A stretch of DNA of 64,000 bases, taken from assembly GCA_022827345.1 (NCBI GenBank), contig JAJDTB010000049.1, forward strand, positions 1-64,000, written 5' to 3'. Within the stretch, counting starts at the first letter, position 1; every line of letters begins with the position of its first letter. This DNA comes from Gemmatimonadota bacterium (GTDB lineage Bacteria; Gemmatimonadota; Gemmatimonadetes; Longimicrobiales; Gaopeijiaceae). Positions 45,074 through 53,881 of the stretch are shown piece by piece. Below the pieces are notes generated by a model that was given only the letters and a program-made list of their open reading frames with translations, made no database searches and was not told the DNA's origin. Made by a program: the position numbers and the translations under genes.

Positions 45074-46795
45074 TCAGCCTTGGGCGGCTGCCGCGACCCC
45101 GCTCGCCCTGCCCCGTCGCCTCGGATCGGCGACCCCTTCGAGCCGCCCGTCCTCCAGCCAATGCACCGCGTGAATCGACCCCATGTTCGCATCGCGGGGG
45201 CTTACCGGGAACAGCGCGTGGCCCCGTGCCTCAAGCTCGGCGATGGCCTCGTCGCCGAAGTCCCCCTCGATCTCGGCGGACGCGATCCCGGGGTGCGGGT
45301 GCCCGAACCGTGGGGCGTGCACCACTTGGCCCCCGTCCATCCCGTACTCGACGAAATTGGCGGCGCCCTGAAGGAGGCACTCCATGAGGGAGCGGCTCGG
45401 CGTCGCCATGACGAGCGCGGGCCGTCCGTCGCGGTAGAGCCAGAGCTGCGTCGAGAAGCCCACCGGCAGGTTCGTGTACTTGCGCAGGTAGGTGGCGCGA
45501 TTCATCACGACGCCATCGACATTGATTCCGGTGCCAAACGGCTCGGAAGAGCTGGAATGGGTCCCGGCCGCGACGTTGCCTTCGGCGTCGACGATCACGT
45601 TGCCGCAGGTGGCAGCGGCGAATCCGATGAACGGGCGCGGCGGGTTGTTCCGGATGTCCTGCCAGACGCGGCGCGCGTTGTCGGGCGAGATGAAGTCGTC
45701 CTGGTTGTCGGGGGTGATGTCGGCGCCGCGCAGCCACAGCTCCTGCGCGACCCGGATCTGGGTGTGGAGAGCCTCGACGCTCTCGGCGGGTGGCCCCATC
45801 GAGCGCAGATCGGCGGCCTCGAAGACCTGGAGGCCGAGCTGGAAGAGGAGGCCGCTCGAGGGCGCGATCTCGTAGCCGCGGTAGGGTGCGCCACCCGCGT
45901 CGCTGGACTTCCAGGGCGGCGACACGAAGCCCTGCATGGCGGCGAGGTCGTTCAGCGTGATGCCGCCGCCGCGCAGCGCGACCCCGTCGACGAGCTTTCG
46001 CGCGAAGGGGCCCGTGTAGAAGTAGTCGCCGCCTTCGTCGCGCAGGCGGGTCATGGTGGCGGCGAGCTCGGGGAGGTGGACGGTGTCGCCGACGCCGAGG
46101 AGGTAGCCGTCGCGGAACCAGTTATCGCGGCCGGGGCCTGCGAAGCGCCCCACCATCTTGCGGGCGTGGTGCACGTATCCCCACAGGATGTGGTCGATGA
46201 CGAAACCGTTCTCGGCGAACGCGATGGCCGGCTCCCAGAGGTCCTGCCAGGGGAGCCGCCCGTAGGCCGCATGGGCCGCCTCGAGACCGCGGACGTAGCC
46301 GGGCACCATCGCGCCGAAGCCGGTCCAGGAACGCGCCTCGTCGTAGGGCTCGCTGGCGGGGGCACCGCTGGGGAAGGCGAAGGCGCCGCCGGCGGTGGAG
46401 AGCTCGCCGCTGGCCGCGTCGAAGCAGGTGACGCCGAAGCCGCCGCCCAGGGTGGTCATGGTGGGTTCGAGGACGCACTGGACCAGCGCGGCCGTGATAT
46501 AGGCGTCGGCCGCCGTGCCGCCGCGTTCCAGCGCCCAGAGGGCGGCCTCGGTGGCGTAGGGGTGATCGGTGGTGGCCATCGGGGCCGGGCCAACCGCGCG
46601 GATGTGGGCGGGGATGGGTTGGGGCGGCTTGAGGTCGACGCGGGACATGGCGGCCCAGTCGCGTTCGCCGGGGGTGGTGGTGCGGCCGGGGAAGTCGGCG
46701 GTGGCGGGGTTGAGCGACGAGCCGCTCTCTGCGCACGCGATCCCACCTGCCACTCCTGCCGCCACTGACGATTTGAGAAACGAGCGGCGATCCAT
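45074..46795 (-). CDS. gamma-glutamyltransferase-family hydrolase, Tat-exported
   Basis: 573 residues. MDRRSFLKSSVAAGVAGGIAC has a twin-arginine motif and possible lipobox Cys. GGT features are TTLGGGFGVTCFD, EPYDEARSWTGFGAMVPGYV, LAAMQGF and the nucleophile region AATCGNVIVDAEGNVAAGTHS, with Thr where GGTs have TTH. EPFGTGINVDGVVMN matches the oxyanion loop. The family cleaves glutathione or gamma-glutamyl peptides after self-processing. The Thr-Cys pair in place of Thr-Thr is unusual, so activity may differ. Confidence 0.82.
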   Translation of the reverse strand: MDRRSFLKSSVAAGVAGGIACAESGSSLNPATADFPGRTTTPGERDWAAMSRVDLKPPQPIPAHIRAVGPAPMATTDHPYATEAALWALERGGTAADAYITAALVQCVLEPTMTTLGGGFGVTCFDAASGELSTAGGAFAFPSGAPASEPYDEARSWTGFGAMVPGYVRGLEAAHAAYGRLPWQDLWEPAIAFAENGFVIDHILWGYVHHARKMVGRFAGPGRDNWFRDGYLLGVGDTVHLPELAATMTRLRDEGGDYFYTGPFARKLVDGVALRGGGITLNDLAAMQGFVSPPWKSSDAGGAPYRGYEIAPSSGLLFQLGLQVFEAADLRSMGPPAESVEALHTQIRVAQELWLRGADITPDNQDDFISPDNARRVWQDIRNNPPRPFIGFAAATCGNVIVDAEGNVAAGTHSSSSEPFGTGINVDGVVMNRATYLRKYTNLPVGFSTQLWLYRDGRPALVMATPSRSLMECLLQGAANFVEYGMDGGQVVHAPRFGHPHPGIASAEIEGDFGDEAIAELEARGHALFPVSPRDANMGSIHAVHWLEDGRLEGVADPRRRGRASGVAAAAQG

Positions 46796-46818
46796 GGTGC
46801 AGCTCCCGGGTTGCGGCG

Positions 46819-47154
46819 CTATCTGATGGCGAGGGTGCGAAAAAGTGCGTTCTTCACTGGTTCATGGTCCACCGGTGCCAGACTGCCCAGCTTGCGAACG
46901 ACCAACGCGCGATCGAGGGTGAACAGCTTGAAGCGAACCTTGCAGGGAACGCCCAGGTTCGCGATCCGCCACTCACGGATTGCCACATCGCCGGGCCATT
47001 CACGGGTAGTCGCGGTAATCATGGCCAGCACCAGTTGCTGGTGCCAATTGTTGAACCGCGCCGAGGACACTACCAGTGCGGGTCGACGCTTCGAGGCCTG
47101 GCGGTCGGTGAATGGAAAGGGCACGACCACCACATCGAACGGCTCACAGGTCAC
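46819..47154 (-). CDS. mazF: MazF/PemK-family endoribonuclease toxin
   Basis: 111 residues. DVVVVPFPFTDRQASKRRPALVVSS is the typical start of MazF/PemK toxins, and the later PCKVRFKLFTLDRALV fits the RNA-cutting beta-barrel. It is encoded 11 bases inside the end of the AbrB-type antitoxin gene, the usual coupling for such pairs. It should cut mRNA at short motifs when the antitoxin is lost. Confidence 0.83.
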   Translation of the reverse strand: MTCEPFDVVVVPFPFTDRQASKRRPALVVSSARFNNWHQQLVLAMITATTREWPGDVAIREWRIANLGVPCKVRFKLFTLDRALVVRKLGSLAPVDHEPVKNALFRTLAIR

Positions 47155-47368
47155 GCCATGCTTCCTCGTCCTCGGGCTCGGACCATTCGTTCATGACTCC
47201 GGACAGACCTTCCAGATACCCGTCGGCACTCCGTTGCACCTTCGTCACCAGAAGGTGCTCGCCCCGGAGATCGAAGGCGATCACGTCGCCTTCACGCAGG
47301 TTGGCTGCCTCCCGTATTCGTTTGGGTATCGTCGTCTGTCCCCGCGCTGTGATTCTTGAGAATTCCAT
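47144..47368 (-). CDS. AbrB/MazE-type antitoxin
   Basis: 74 residues. FSRITARGQTTIPKRIREAANLREGDVIAF is the swapped-hairpin AbrB DNA-binding fold. The acidic tail (MNEWSEPEDEEAWRDL) is the part that normally blocks the toxin. It precedes and overlaps the MazF-type toxin. An operator-like palindrome lies 21 bases upstream. Confidence 0.85.
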   Translation of the reverse strand: MEFSRITARGQTTIPKRIREAANLREGDVIAFDLRGEHLLVTKVQRSADGYLEGLSGVMNEWSEPEDEEAWRDL

Positions 47369-47388
47369 GGTTTTCTGATTTCTCCGTA

Positions 47389-47406
47389 ATTCTGATTCAT
47401 CAGAAT
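47389..47406. promoter_or_regulatory. palindromic operator of the mazEF-type module
   Basis: ATTCTGA-TTCA-TCAGAAT is a perfect 7-base-armed palindrome. A smaller one, ATTCT-TG-AGAAT, lies over the first codons at 47352-47363. Both suit self-repression by the AbrB-type antitoxin. Confidence 0.5.
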
Positions 47407-47450
47407 CTACGATGATTCCATGACCGGAGCAATGGTCTCGCCGCAGACCA

Positions 47451-48557
47451 TCACCGTCTCCCCCCGATCACCAGCGGCCGCTCCGGCACATACCTGACCA
47501 TCCGCATCCGGTTGATCTCGCCCGCGTAGATGTTGCCGTCGAAATCCACGCCCAGGAACTCGATCCCTGGGCCCACGTTCACGTCGTGCTGGGGGATGAA
47601 GTAGGTGACCCAGGCCTGTTCGGTCTTGAGGTCGCCGATGCGGATGCCCTTCTCCCAGCCGAAGTTGCTGCGCCAGGGGTCGGGCGGGCCGGTGCGCAGG
47701 TCGCCGGAGAGGCCGTCGCCGGCGTAGAGGATGTCGTTGGGATCGATGAAGAGGCCGCTGGGCTTGCCGTACTGGGTCCAGATGTAGAGGAGGTCCCCTT
47801 CCGGGTTGAAGACCTGGATGCGGCTGTTGCCGCGGTCGGCGACGTAGACGCGGCCGCGGGAGTCGATCTTGATGTCGTGGGGATCGCTGAAGCGGGCGGG
47901 CTCGCGGCTCTCCGAACCGACGCCGCCGCCGACCGCGCGGATGAAGGTGCCGTCGCTGGCGAGGCGGACGATGCGGTTGTTGCCGCCACGGTGCCCGTCG
48001 GCGATCCAGATGTCCCCGTTCGATGCGACCGCTACGCCCGACGGCCCGTTGAAGTGCGTCTCGTCGTCGCCGTGCACGCCGGCCTCGCCGATCGTCATCA
48101 CGATTTCGCCGTCGCGGGTGAGCTTGAAGATCTGGTGGCCCATCCCCATTGACTCGCCGAGCGCGGCGCGGGCATCCCCGTGTGCGCCCCCCTCCGTAAC
48201 CCACAGGTAGCCTTCGTGGTCGAGGGCGAAGCCGTGCGGGAAGGCGAAGAGGCCGCCGCCGTAACTGTCGACCATGTTGCCGTCGAGGTCGAACTTGAGG
48301 ATCGGGTCGATGTCCGTGCCGGCGCACTGGTTCGCGCCGCAGCGGTCGAGGATCCACAGGTGCTCGCCGTCGGGGTCGGGTATCACGCCGCTCACGATGC
48401 CGAGGGTGCGGCCTTCGGGGAGCTGCTCCCAGCCGAGGGTGGCGCGGAAGGGGTTGCCGGAGGTGGTCTGGCCCTGCAGCGCGTCGGTCGAAGGTCCGGC
48501 AAGCAGCAGGGTCAGGGCGAGTGTAACGATCGGAGCGGGCTGGTGTAGCTTGTACAT
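47451..48557 (-). CDS. NHL-repeat secreted propeller
   Basis: 368 residues. ATG 48557 gives a signal peptide (VTLALTLLLAGPSTDALQGQ). NHL blades are evident: FPHGFALDHEGYLWVTEG, NGPSGVAVASNGDIWIADGH, DPHDIKIDSRGRVYVADRGNSRIQVF and LGVDFDGNIYAGEI. These extracytoplasmic propellers bind proteins or small ligands; members of the peptidylglycine alpha-hydroxyglycine lyase type have similar repeats. It is divergent from the quinoprotein-like gene. Confidence 0.8.
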   Translation of the reverse strand: MYKLHQPAPIVTLALTLLLAGPSTDALQGQTTSGNPFRATLGWEQLPEGRTLGIVSGVIPDPDGEHLWILDRCGANQCAGTDIDPILKFDLDGNMVDSYGGGLFAFPHGFALDHEGYLWVTEGGAHGDARAALGESMGMGHQIFKLTRDGEIVMTIGEAGVHGDDETHFNGPSGVAVASNGDIWIADGHRGGNNRIVRLASDGTFIRAVGGGVGSESREPARFSDPHDIKIDSRGRVYVADRGNSRIQVFNPEGDLLYIWTQYGKPSGLFIDPNDILYAGDGLSGDLRTGPPDPWRSNFGWEKGIRIGDLKTEQAWVTYFIPQHDVNVGPGIEFLGVDFDGNIYAGEINRMRMVRYVPERPLVIGGRR

Positions 48558-48690
48558 GGTGGCGGGCTCGTGGCTTGGTCGCGCGGGCGACCTTGATTCG
48601 TCGGGTTCCCAAGGGGAATGTACATGTGTGGCCCCTGCCGGCACGCACCGCGCCTGCCATGCGACCGCGCGGGCACAGGACGGAGGTATC

Positions 48691-49998
48691 ATGGACAAGC
48701 AATCCCCGGGCCCCGGATTCGCAATCCCGCTCGCCGCCGCGCTGCTCGCCTTTCTGGCCGCCTGCGGCACGGATGAACCCGCTCAGCCGCAGGTCCCCAC
48801 CGAAGTCCCGGTCGATCCCCGGTGCGAGGCGACGATTACCGTCCCGGACGGATTCTGCGCCCGCGTCTTCCATCCGGGCGTGGGGCCGGCGCGCCACCTG
48901 GCGGTCGCCGACAACGGCGACGTCTTCGTCGCCCTCCGCAACCGCGGCGGCCAGGCGGGCGGCGTTGTCGCGCTCCGCGACGCCAACGGCGATGACGAAG
49001 CCGAACAGATGCAGCGCTGGGGCGATCAGGGCGGCAGCGGCATCGCGCTCGGGGATGGTGTCCTCTACTTCGCGACCAACAGTTCGGTGCTCCGCTACAC
49101 GCTGCCGGCCGGTTCCCTTACCCCGTCCGGCTCGCCGGAGACGATCGTCGAACGGCTGCCGTTCGACCGCAATCACGCCAGCAAGAGCATCGCGCTGGAT
49201 CCGGATGGGTCCATCTTCGTCGGCATCGGCTCCCCGTCCAACGCCTGCCAGACGATTCCGCGCACGGCCGGCAGCCCCGGCAAGGACCCCTGCGGCGAGC
49301 TCACTCTGCGCGCCGGAATCTGGCGGTTCGCGACCGACCGTACGGGGCAGAGGCAGTCCGACGGCGAGCGCTTCTCGACCGGGGTCCGCAATGCGGGGGC
49401 GATCGCGCTGCACCCCGTCACCTCCGAGCTGTACGCCGTCATCCACGGCCGCGACCAGCTGCGCGAACTCTGGCCCGCGTTCTACTCCGACGTCGACGGC
49501 TCCGAAAAGCCCTCCGAGGAGTTCGCGCTCATCGAGGAGGGTTCCGATTTCGGCTGGCCCTACTGCTACCACGACCCCAGCAACAACACCAAGGTGCTCG
49601 CGCCCGAGTACGGCGGCGACGGAGTGGAGGTCGGGCGGTGCGCCGACATGGACATGCCCGCGATCGGCCTGCCCGCGCACTGGGCCCCGAACGCGCTCGC
49701 GATCGTTTCGGGCGGCACCGCGTATCCCGAGCCCTATCGCAACGGCGCGTTCGTCGCGTTTCACGGCTCGTGGAACCGGTCGCCCCTTCAGGCCGGGTAC
49801 AACGTCGTGTGGATCCCGTTCGAGGGGAACCGGCCCGCGGGCGACTGGTCGGTGTTCGCGGACGGATTCTCCGGAGGCGAGATCTCGGCTTCGATCCAGG
49901 CCGACTTCCGGCCAACGGGTGTCGCTGTCGGCCCGGACGGCTCGGTCTACGTAAGCGACTCGTTGAGAGGGCGAATCTGGAAGATCGTGGCGGATTGA
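48691..49998 (+). CDS. PQQ-type sugar (sorbosone) dehydrogenase-like lipoprotein
   Basis: 435 residues. ATG 48691 follows GGAGG. The lipobox is FLAAC. Beta-propeller motifs match soluble glucose/sorbosone dehydrogenases: GPARHLAVADNGDVFVALRN, ASKSIALDPDGSIFVGIGSPSNAC, ELWPAFYSDVDG, SDFGWPYCYHD, FHGSWNR and RPTGVAVGPDGSVYVSDS. These enzymes oxidise sugars with PQQ in the periplasm; the presence of cofactor is inferred. A histidine kinase starts 4 bases after its stop, in one operon. Confidence 0.83.
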   Translation: MDKQSPGPGFAIPLAAALLAFLAACGTDEPAQPQVPTEVPVDPRCEATITVPDGFCARVFHPGVGPARHLAVADNGDVFVALRNRGGQAGGVVALRDANGDDEAEQMQRWGDQGGSGIALGDGVLYFATNSSVLRYTLPAGSLTPSGSPETIVERLPFDRNHASKSIALDPDGSIFVGIGSPSNACQTIPRTAGSPGKDPCGELTLRAGIWRFATDRTGQRQSDGERFSTGVRNAGAIALHPVTSELYAVIHGRDQLRELWPAFYSDVDGSEKPSEEFALIEEGSDFGWPYCYHDPSNNTKVLAPEYGGDGVEVGRCADMDMPAIGLPAHWAPNALAIVSGGTAYPEPYRNGAFVAFHGSWNRSPLQAGYNVVWIPFEGNRPAGDWSVFADGFSGGEISASIQADFRPTGVAVGPDGSVYVSDSLRGRIWKIVAD

Positions 49999-50001
49999 CC
50001 T

Positions 50002-51408
50002 GTGTTGTCGCTTGACGAACCGGACTACGCGTCCAGCGGCGCGAGCGAGGAGCCGCCCCTTCCGCGTTTCAGCATTCGCCGCAAGGGCACTCAGATCAAT
50101 CTGGGCCTTCTCCTGCTCATCGCGCTGGGCATTACCAGCCTCGTAGTCGGCAACCGTTCCTTCAACGACATCGAGACCGCGGTGTCGCGGGACATCGAGG
50201 GGCTCGTCCAATCGGAAGGGCTTGCGGGCCAGCGCGCGGAGGGGCTGATGGACCGGACTGCCGCGGCGCTGGCGAACGGGCGGATGTGGTCGCGCGCCAT
50301 GGGAATCGGCTTCGTGGCGCTGGCGATCTTCCTCACCACCGTCCTGATTCTGCTCGGCATGCGGCTGATTACCATCGAACTCTGGATCCGCCGCATGGGC
50401 GCGGGCGACCTGGAATACAAGCCGACCATACGAGGCAAGGACGAAGTCACCGAAACCGCGCGCTCGGTCGAGGAACTCAGGCAGCGTTCCATCAAGGCGC
50501 TGCAGCTGGACCTGGTGAAGAAGCTCTCCGAAGGACTGAAGGAGAAGAACGAGGAACTCGAGCAATTGGTCGACGAGCTCCAGCGGCGTCAGGAGCAGAT
50601 CATCATGCGCCGCAAGCTGGTCGAACTCGGCGAGCTGACGGCGGGGGTCGCGCACGAGATCCGCAACCCGCTGAACTTCATGAAGAACTTCTCCGAGGCT
50701 TCGCGGGAGCTGCTGGAGGAGCTCGAACAGGTCCTCGACGAGTCCGCCGATCGGCTGGAAGGGGACGATCGGGCGGAGATCGACGAGCTGACGCGCCATC
50801 TGGGCGTGAATCTGACGCGGATCCTGGAACACGGGGACCGGGTCGAGCGCATTGTCCGGGACATGGTGCAGATCGGTCGCGGCGGCGGCGAGCTACAGTG
50901 GGTGACGATAAACGACCTTCTCGCCAAGCAGGCGTCGCTGGCCTATCAGAGCGTCCGGGCCCAGAACCGCAAATTCCAGGTGGACATCAGGCACGAATTC
51001 GATCCGGACGTGGGCCGCGCGCGGGTGGTGGCCGAGGACCTGAGCCGGGTGTTCATCAATGTGATGCAGAACGCCTGCTACTGGACGGCCGAAAAGATGC
51101 AGGCGGCGAATGGCGGCGAGGGCGGCTACGTCCCCACGGTCTGGCTCAAGACCCGGCGCCGGGGCGACGAGATCGAGATCCGGATCCGCGACAACGGCAA
51201 CGGCATCGCCAGGGACGTAATCGACAAGGTCTTCAACCCGTTCTTCACGACCAAGCCCACGGACAAGGGAACGGGACTGGGGCTGAGTCTGTCGCACGAT
51301 ATCGTCCGGCAGCACGGCGGCTCGATCAGTCCCCTTTCGGAGCCCGGAGAGTTCACCGAGATGATCATTACGATTCCCGCCGATTCGGAAAACGCGGCGG
51401 TAGCTTAG
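50002..51408 (+). CDS. sensor histidine kinase (HAMP, HisKA, HATPase)
   Basis: 468 residues. Two helices (residues 32-50 and 101-125) flank a short outer loop, followed by a HAMP segment, then a coiled coil (DLVKKLSEGLKEKNEELEQLVDELQRRQEQ). The phospho-acceptor is His218 in AHEIRNPLN. The ATPase domain has NVMQNACYW, DNGNGIA and GTGLGLSLS. The GTG start lies 4 bases after the quinoprotein-like gene, so the two are made together. No response regulator gene is in the window. It may sense something linked to sugar oxidation. Confidence 0.87.
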   Translation: MLSLDEPDYASSGASEEPPLPRFSIRRKGTQINLGLLLLIALGITSLVVGNRSFNDIETAVSRDIEGLVQSEGLAGQRAEGLMDRTAAALANGRMWSRAMGIGFVALAIFLTTVLILLGMRLITIELWIRRMGAGDLEYKPTIRGKDEVTETARSVEELRQRSIKALQLDLVKKLSEGLKEKNEELEQLVDELQRRQEQIIMRRKLVELGELTAGVAHEIRNPLNFMKNFSEASRELLEELEQVLDESADRLEGDDRAEIDELTRHLGVNLTRILEHGDRVERIVRDMVQIGRGGGELQWVTINDLLAKQASLAYQSVRAQNRKFQVDIRHEFDPDVGRARVVAEDLSRVFINVMQNACYWTAEKMQAANGGEGGYVPTVWLKTRRRGDEIEIRIRDNGNGIARDVIDKVFNPFFTTKPTDKGTGLGLSLSHDIVRQHGGSISPLSEPGEFTEMIITIPADSENAAVA

Positions 51409-51410
51409 GC

Positions 51411-52517
51411 TCAGGAACTGGGTGCCCGGCCGAACATCCTGTTCAATGCTGCTCCCTCCGCCTCGCACACCCCGCGCTCCGTAACCAACCCCGTCACCAG
51501 CCGCCTCGGCGTCACATCGAAGGCATAGTTCGCGGCGCGGGTACCCTCCGGCACGACCCTCACGCTCCTCTCCACCCCGTCCTCGTCCACCCCCCACACG
51601 CGCGTCACCTCGTCCGGGTCACGCTGCTCGATCGGGATGCCGGCGCCGTCCTCGATCGACCAGTCGATGCTCGGCGACGGGGCTGCGACGTAGAACGGCA
51701 CCCCGTTGTCGCGCGCGGCGAGGGCGAGGGGATAGGTGCCGACCTTGTTCGCTACGTCGCCGCCCGCCGTGGTGCGGTCGGTCCCCACGATCACGAGGTC
51801 GACCCTGCCGCGGCTCAGCAGGTGCCCGGCCGCGCCGTCCGAAACTAGCGTGTGCGGCACGCCGTGTTGGCCGAGTTCCCAGGCGGTGAGGCCGGCGCCC
51901 TGAAAGCGGGGGCGGGTTTCGCGCACCCAGACGTGGACGGACAGGCCCTGGTCGTGGGCGAGGTACATGGGGGCGGTGGCGGTCCCCCAGTCGACGGTCG
52001 CGAGCCAGCCGGCGTTGCAATGCGTCATGACGTTGAGTTCGCGGCTGGTGCCGCCCTTGCCCGCCCTGCTCGCGATCTCCCGGAAGATCCGGAGCCCGTG
52101 TTCGCCGATGGTGCGGTTGCGGCGTACATCGTCCTCGCAGAGTTGGGCGGCGAAGTCGTACGCCGCGGCTGCGCGCTCGCTTGGGGGCGACGGGCGAAGA
52201 AGTGCCGCTGCCGCGTCGAGGGCCCACCTGAGGTTGACGGCGGTGGGCCGGGTCGAGGCCAGCAGAGCGATTGCCTCCTCGAGGGAGGCGTCCGACGGAT
52301 CGGTGCGCATGGCCAGCGCCACGCCGTAGGCCGCTGTCGCGCCGATCAGGGGTGCGCCCCGTACGACCATGTCGCGGATCGCGCGCGCGGCGTCGGCGGT
52401 CGAGTCGAGCCGGATCGTCTCGAAGCGGTGCGGGAGGAGGGTCTGGTCGATGACGCGGACCTCTGTGCCGTCACCCTCGGTGAAGATCGCGCGGTAGGGG
52501 ACGCCGGCGACCTTCAT
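51411..52517 (-). CDS. mtnA: methylthioribose-1-phosphate isomerase
   Basis: 368 residues. ATG 52517 (MKVAGVPYRA). The family motifs are MVVRGAPLIGATAAYG, THCNAGWLAT with catalytic Cys167, and VGTDRTTAGGDVANKVGTY with catalytic Asp247. It converts 5-methylthioribose-1-phosphate to 5-methylthioribulose-1-phosphate in methylthioadenosine salvage. Its start overlaps the stop of the cupin (ATGA), and a RuBisCO-like gene precedes that, so the three genes form one operon. Confidence 0.93.
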   Translation of the reverse strand: MKVAGVPYRAIFTEGDGTEVRVIDQTLLPHRFETIRLDSTADAARAIRDMVVRGAPLIGATAAYGVALAMRTDPSDASLEEAIALLASTRPTAVNLRWALDAAAALLRPSPPSERAAAAYDFAAQLCEDDVRRNRTIGEHGLRIFREIASRAGKGGTSRELNVMTHCNAGWLATVDWGTATAPMYLAHDQGLSVHVWVRETRPRFQGAGLTAWELGQHGVPHTLVSDGAAGHLLSRGRVDLVIVGTDRTTAGGDVANKVGTYPLALAARDNGVPFYVAAPSPSIDWSIEDGAGIPIEQRDPDEVTRVWGVDEDGVERSVRVVPEGTRAANYAFDVTPRRLVTGLVTERGVCEAEGAALNRMFGRAPSS

Positions 52518-52954
52518 CGCGCCGTGCTCCCCGAGTCGTCCTCTTCGACTACGACTGGGCGATCGCGATCCCGATCGACGATGCAAAGGAAGCCGAACGC
52601 CTCCGCACTGTCGGCCGCGAACCGGTGCACGTCGTGTGGCGCGACGTAGACGACATCGAAGGGGCCGACCTCCTCGACGGTTTCGCCCAGGCGGACCGTC
52701 CCCCGCCCCTTGAGCACCACGACCGCGTGAGGGTGCTCGTGCCGTTCCAGCGACGAATACCCGCCAGGCGCCAGTTCGAAGTAGCGGAGTTCGAAGTCGA
52801 GGGCGGCGCCCGGTCCCTCCGCGGCCGCGCCGAGCAGCGCGTGACGCGTGGCGCCCAGGAAACAGCCGGGGCTTTCGCCTTCCTCCTTGTAGCGGGCGGG
52901 TTGGACTCCCGTCCAGCCGGCCGCGGCGCTGCGAATGACGAACGACCCGGTCAC
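52514..52954 (-). CDS. cupin protein (candidate methylthioxylulose-5-P methylsulfurylase)
   Basis: 146 residues. The start is a GTG overlapping the RLP stop (GTGA). The cupin motifs are RHEHPHAVVVLKGRG (two His) and GPFDVVYVAPHDVHRF. An upstream part (GCFLGATRHALLGAAAEGP) has a Cys and His of possible functional interest. In Rhodospirillum rubrum a cupin next to the RLP turns 1-methylthioxylulose-5-phosphate into 1-deoxyxylulose-5-phosphate with release of methanethiol. Position beside an RLP and mtnA suggests the same role here. Other roles, such as acireductone dioxygenase, fit less well. Confidence 0.7.
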   Translation of the reverse strand: MTGSFVIRSAAAGWTGVQPARYKEEGESPGCFLGATRHALLGAAAEGPGAALDFELRYFELAPGGYSSLERHEHPHAVVVLKGRGTVRLGETVEEVGPFDVVYVAPHDVHRFAADSAEAFGFLCIVDRDRDRPVVVEEDDSGSTAR

Positions 52955-53691
52955 GGGCTCGCGTTCGCAGCGCGCGCAGCAGCCGCCACCAGCCGGCGCG
53001 CGGCGCCTTCCAGGTCTTTCTGCATCAGCAAACTCCCGCCGATCAGCAACAGGGTGTCCGGCCCGTAGCGCGCGGCTGTGCCCGCTACAGCGTCGATCTT
53101 CATGCCTCCGGCGGGCGTTGGCAACGCCGGACGCATCGGTCCGGGCGCAGTGGGCTGGTCGTTTGGGCCGTGGTCGTCCTTTATGACGTCCACGCGCGCA
53201 CGTGCGAAGGTGGCCGCGAGTCGGGCCAACTCGGTTGGAGACAGGCCAAGCGGCTTGATCGCGGCACCGACAAGGGGTCGTCCAGTAGCGCCGGTCAGCG
53301 CCCGGATGCCGCCGATGCCGAGGCGCGGCCCGGGGAGCGCGAACAGGATCTCGTCCGGCAGCGTGAGGTCCACCACGCGAACACCATTCATGAGCGCGAC
53401 GTTGCCGTACACGACGTTGAGGATCTGGGTGAGTTCGGTCCCGGTGGATGCGAGCGGGTAGGCGATACCGGCATGGAAGTGGGGCGTTGCGTGCCGATTC
53501 GGAGCCGACCGTGGTTGGTCCCATCCCATCCCGGTCGCGGGCTCGACGGATTCCAACCGCCCGAGCATCCGCGCTTCGAGCGCCTCGCCGCCCACTCCCG
53601 GCGGGACTTCGACGGTTTGCTCGCGGGCGATGGCGCGTGCGAGCTTCAGCGCGGCGCCAGACAATCGATAAGTGACCTGGAGTTCCACCAT
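52951..53691 (-). CDS. RuBisCO-like protein with internal deletion
   Basis: 246 residues, far shorter than the usual 400 or so. The N-terminal domain is present (VTYRLSGAALKLARAIAREQTVEVP; AYPLASTGTELTQILNVVYGN). The barrel begins with GAAIKPLGLSPTEL (Lys146) and DVIKDDHG (Lys171), equivalent to the RuBisCO metal-site region. The chain then jumps from PNDQPTAPG (about residue 184) straight to RPALPTPAGGM and LLLIGGSLL, the last barrel strands. The missing part would hold the equivalents of His294, His327 and Lys334. It is in frame and coupled to the cupin. The ATG at 53691 overlaps the opposite-strand HicB start. Confidence 0.7.
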   Translation of the reverse strand: MVELQVTYRLSGAALKLARAIAREQTVEVPPGVGGEALEARMLGRLESVEPATGMGWDQPRSAPNRHATPHFHAGIAYPLASTGTELTQILNVVYGNVALMNGVRVVDLTLPDEILFALPGPRLGIGGIRALTGATGRPLVGAAIKPLGLSPTELARLAATFARARVDVIKDDHGPNDQPTAPGPMRPALPTPAGGMKIDAVAGTAARYGPDTLLLIGGSLLMQKDLEGAARRLVAAAARAANASP

Positions 53692-53881
53692 GATCGAATA
53701 CAAGGGCTACACGGGAGTTTTCGAATACGATGAAGAGTACCGGTTCTTCGCCGGACACGTTGTGAACGCTCGCGACGGGATCAATTTCGAGGGCCGGTCG
53801 TTGGCCGAGCTGGAGAAATCGATGCGAACCGCTATCGACGACTATCTGGAGTACTGCGCGGAAACCGCTCGGGAGCTGTAG
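53690..53881 (+). CDS. HicB-type antitoxin, N-terminal part only
   Basis: 63 residues. IEYKGYTGVFEYDEEYRFFAGHVVNARDGINFEGRSLAELEKSMRTAIDDYLEYC is the degenerate-RNase-H half of HicB antitoxins. The usual C-terminal ribbon-helix-helix domain is absent, and no HicA toxin is nearby. Its ribosome site GGAG is inside the RLP gene. It is either a stand-alone short HicB or a decayed antitoxin. Confidence 0.6.
   Translation: MIEYKGYTGVFEYDEEYRFFAGHVVNARDGINFEGRSLAELEKSMRTAIDDYLEYCAETAREL

Noticed and set aside
47407-50832. 1141-codon minus-strand frame
   Set aside because: It is antisense to the quinoprotein-like gene and kinase, and out of frame with the NHL gene.
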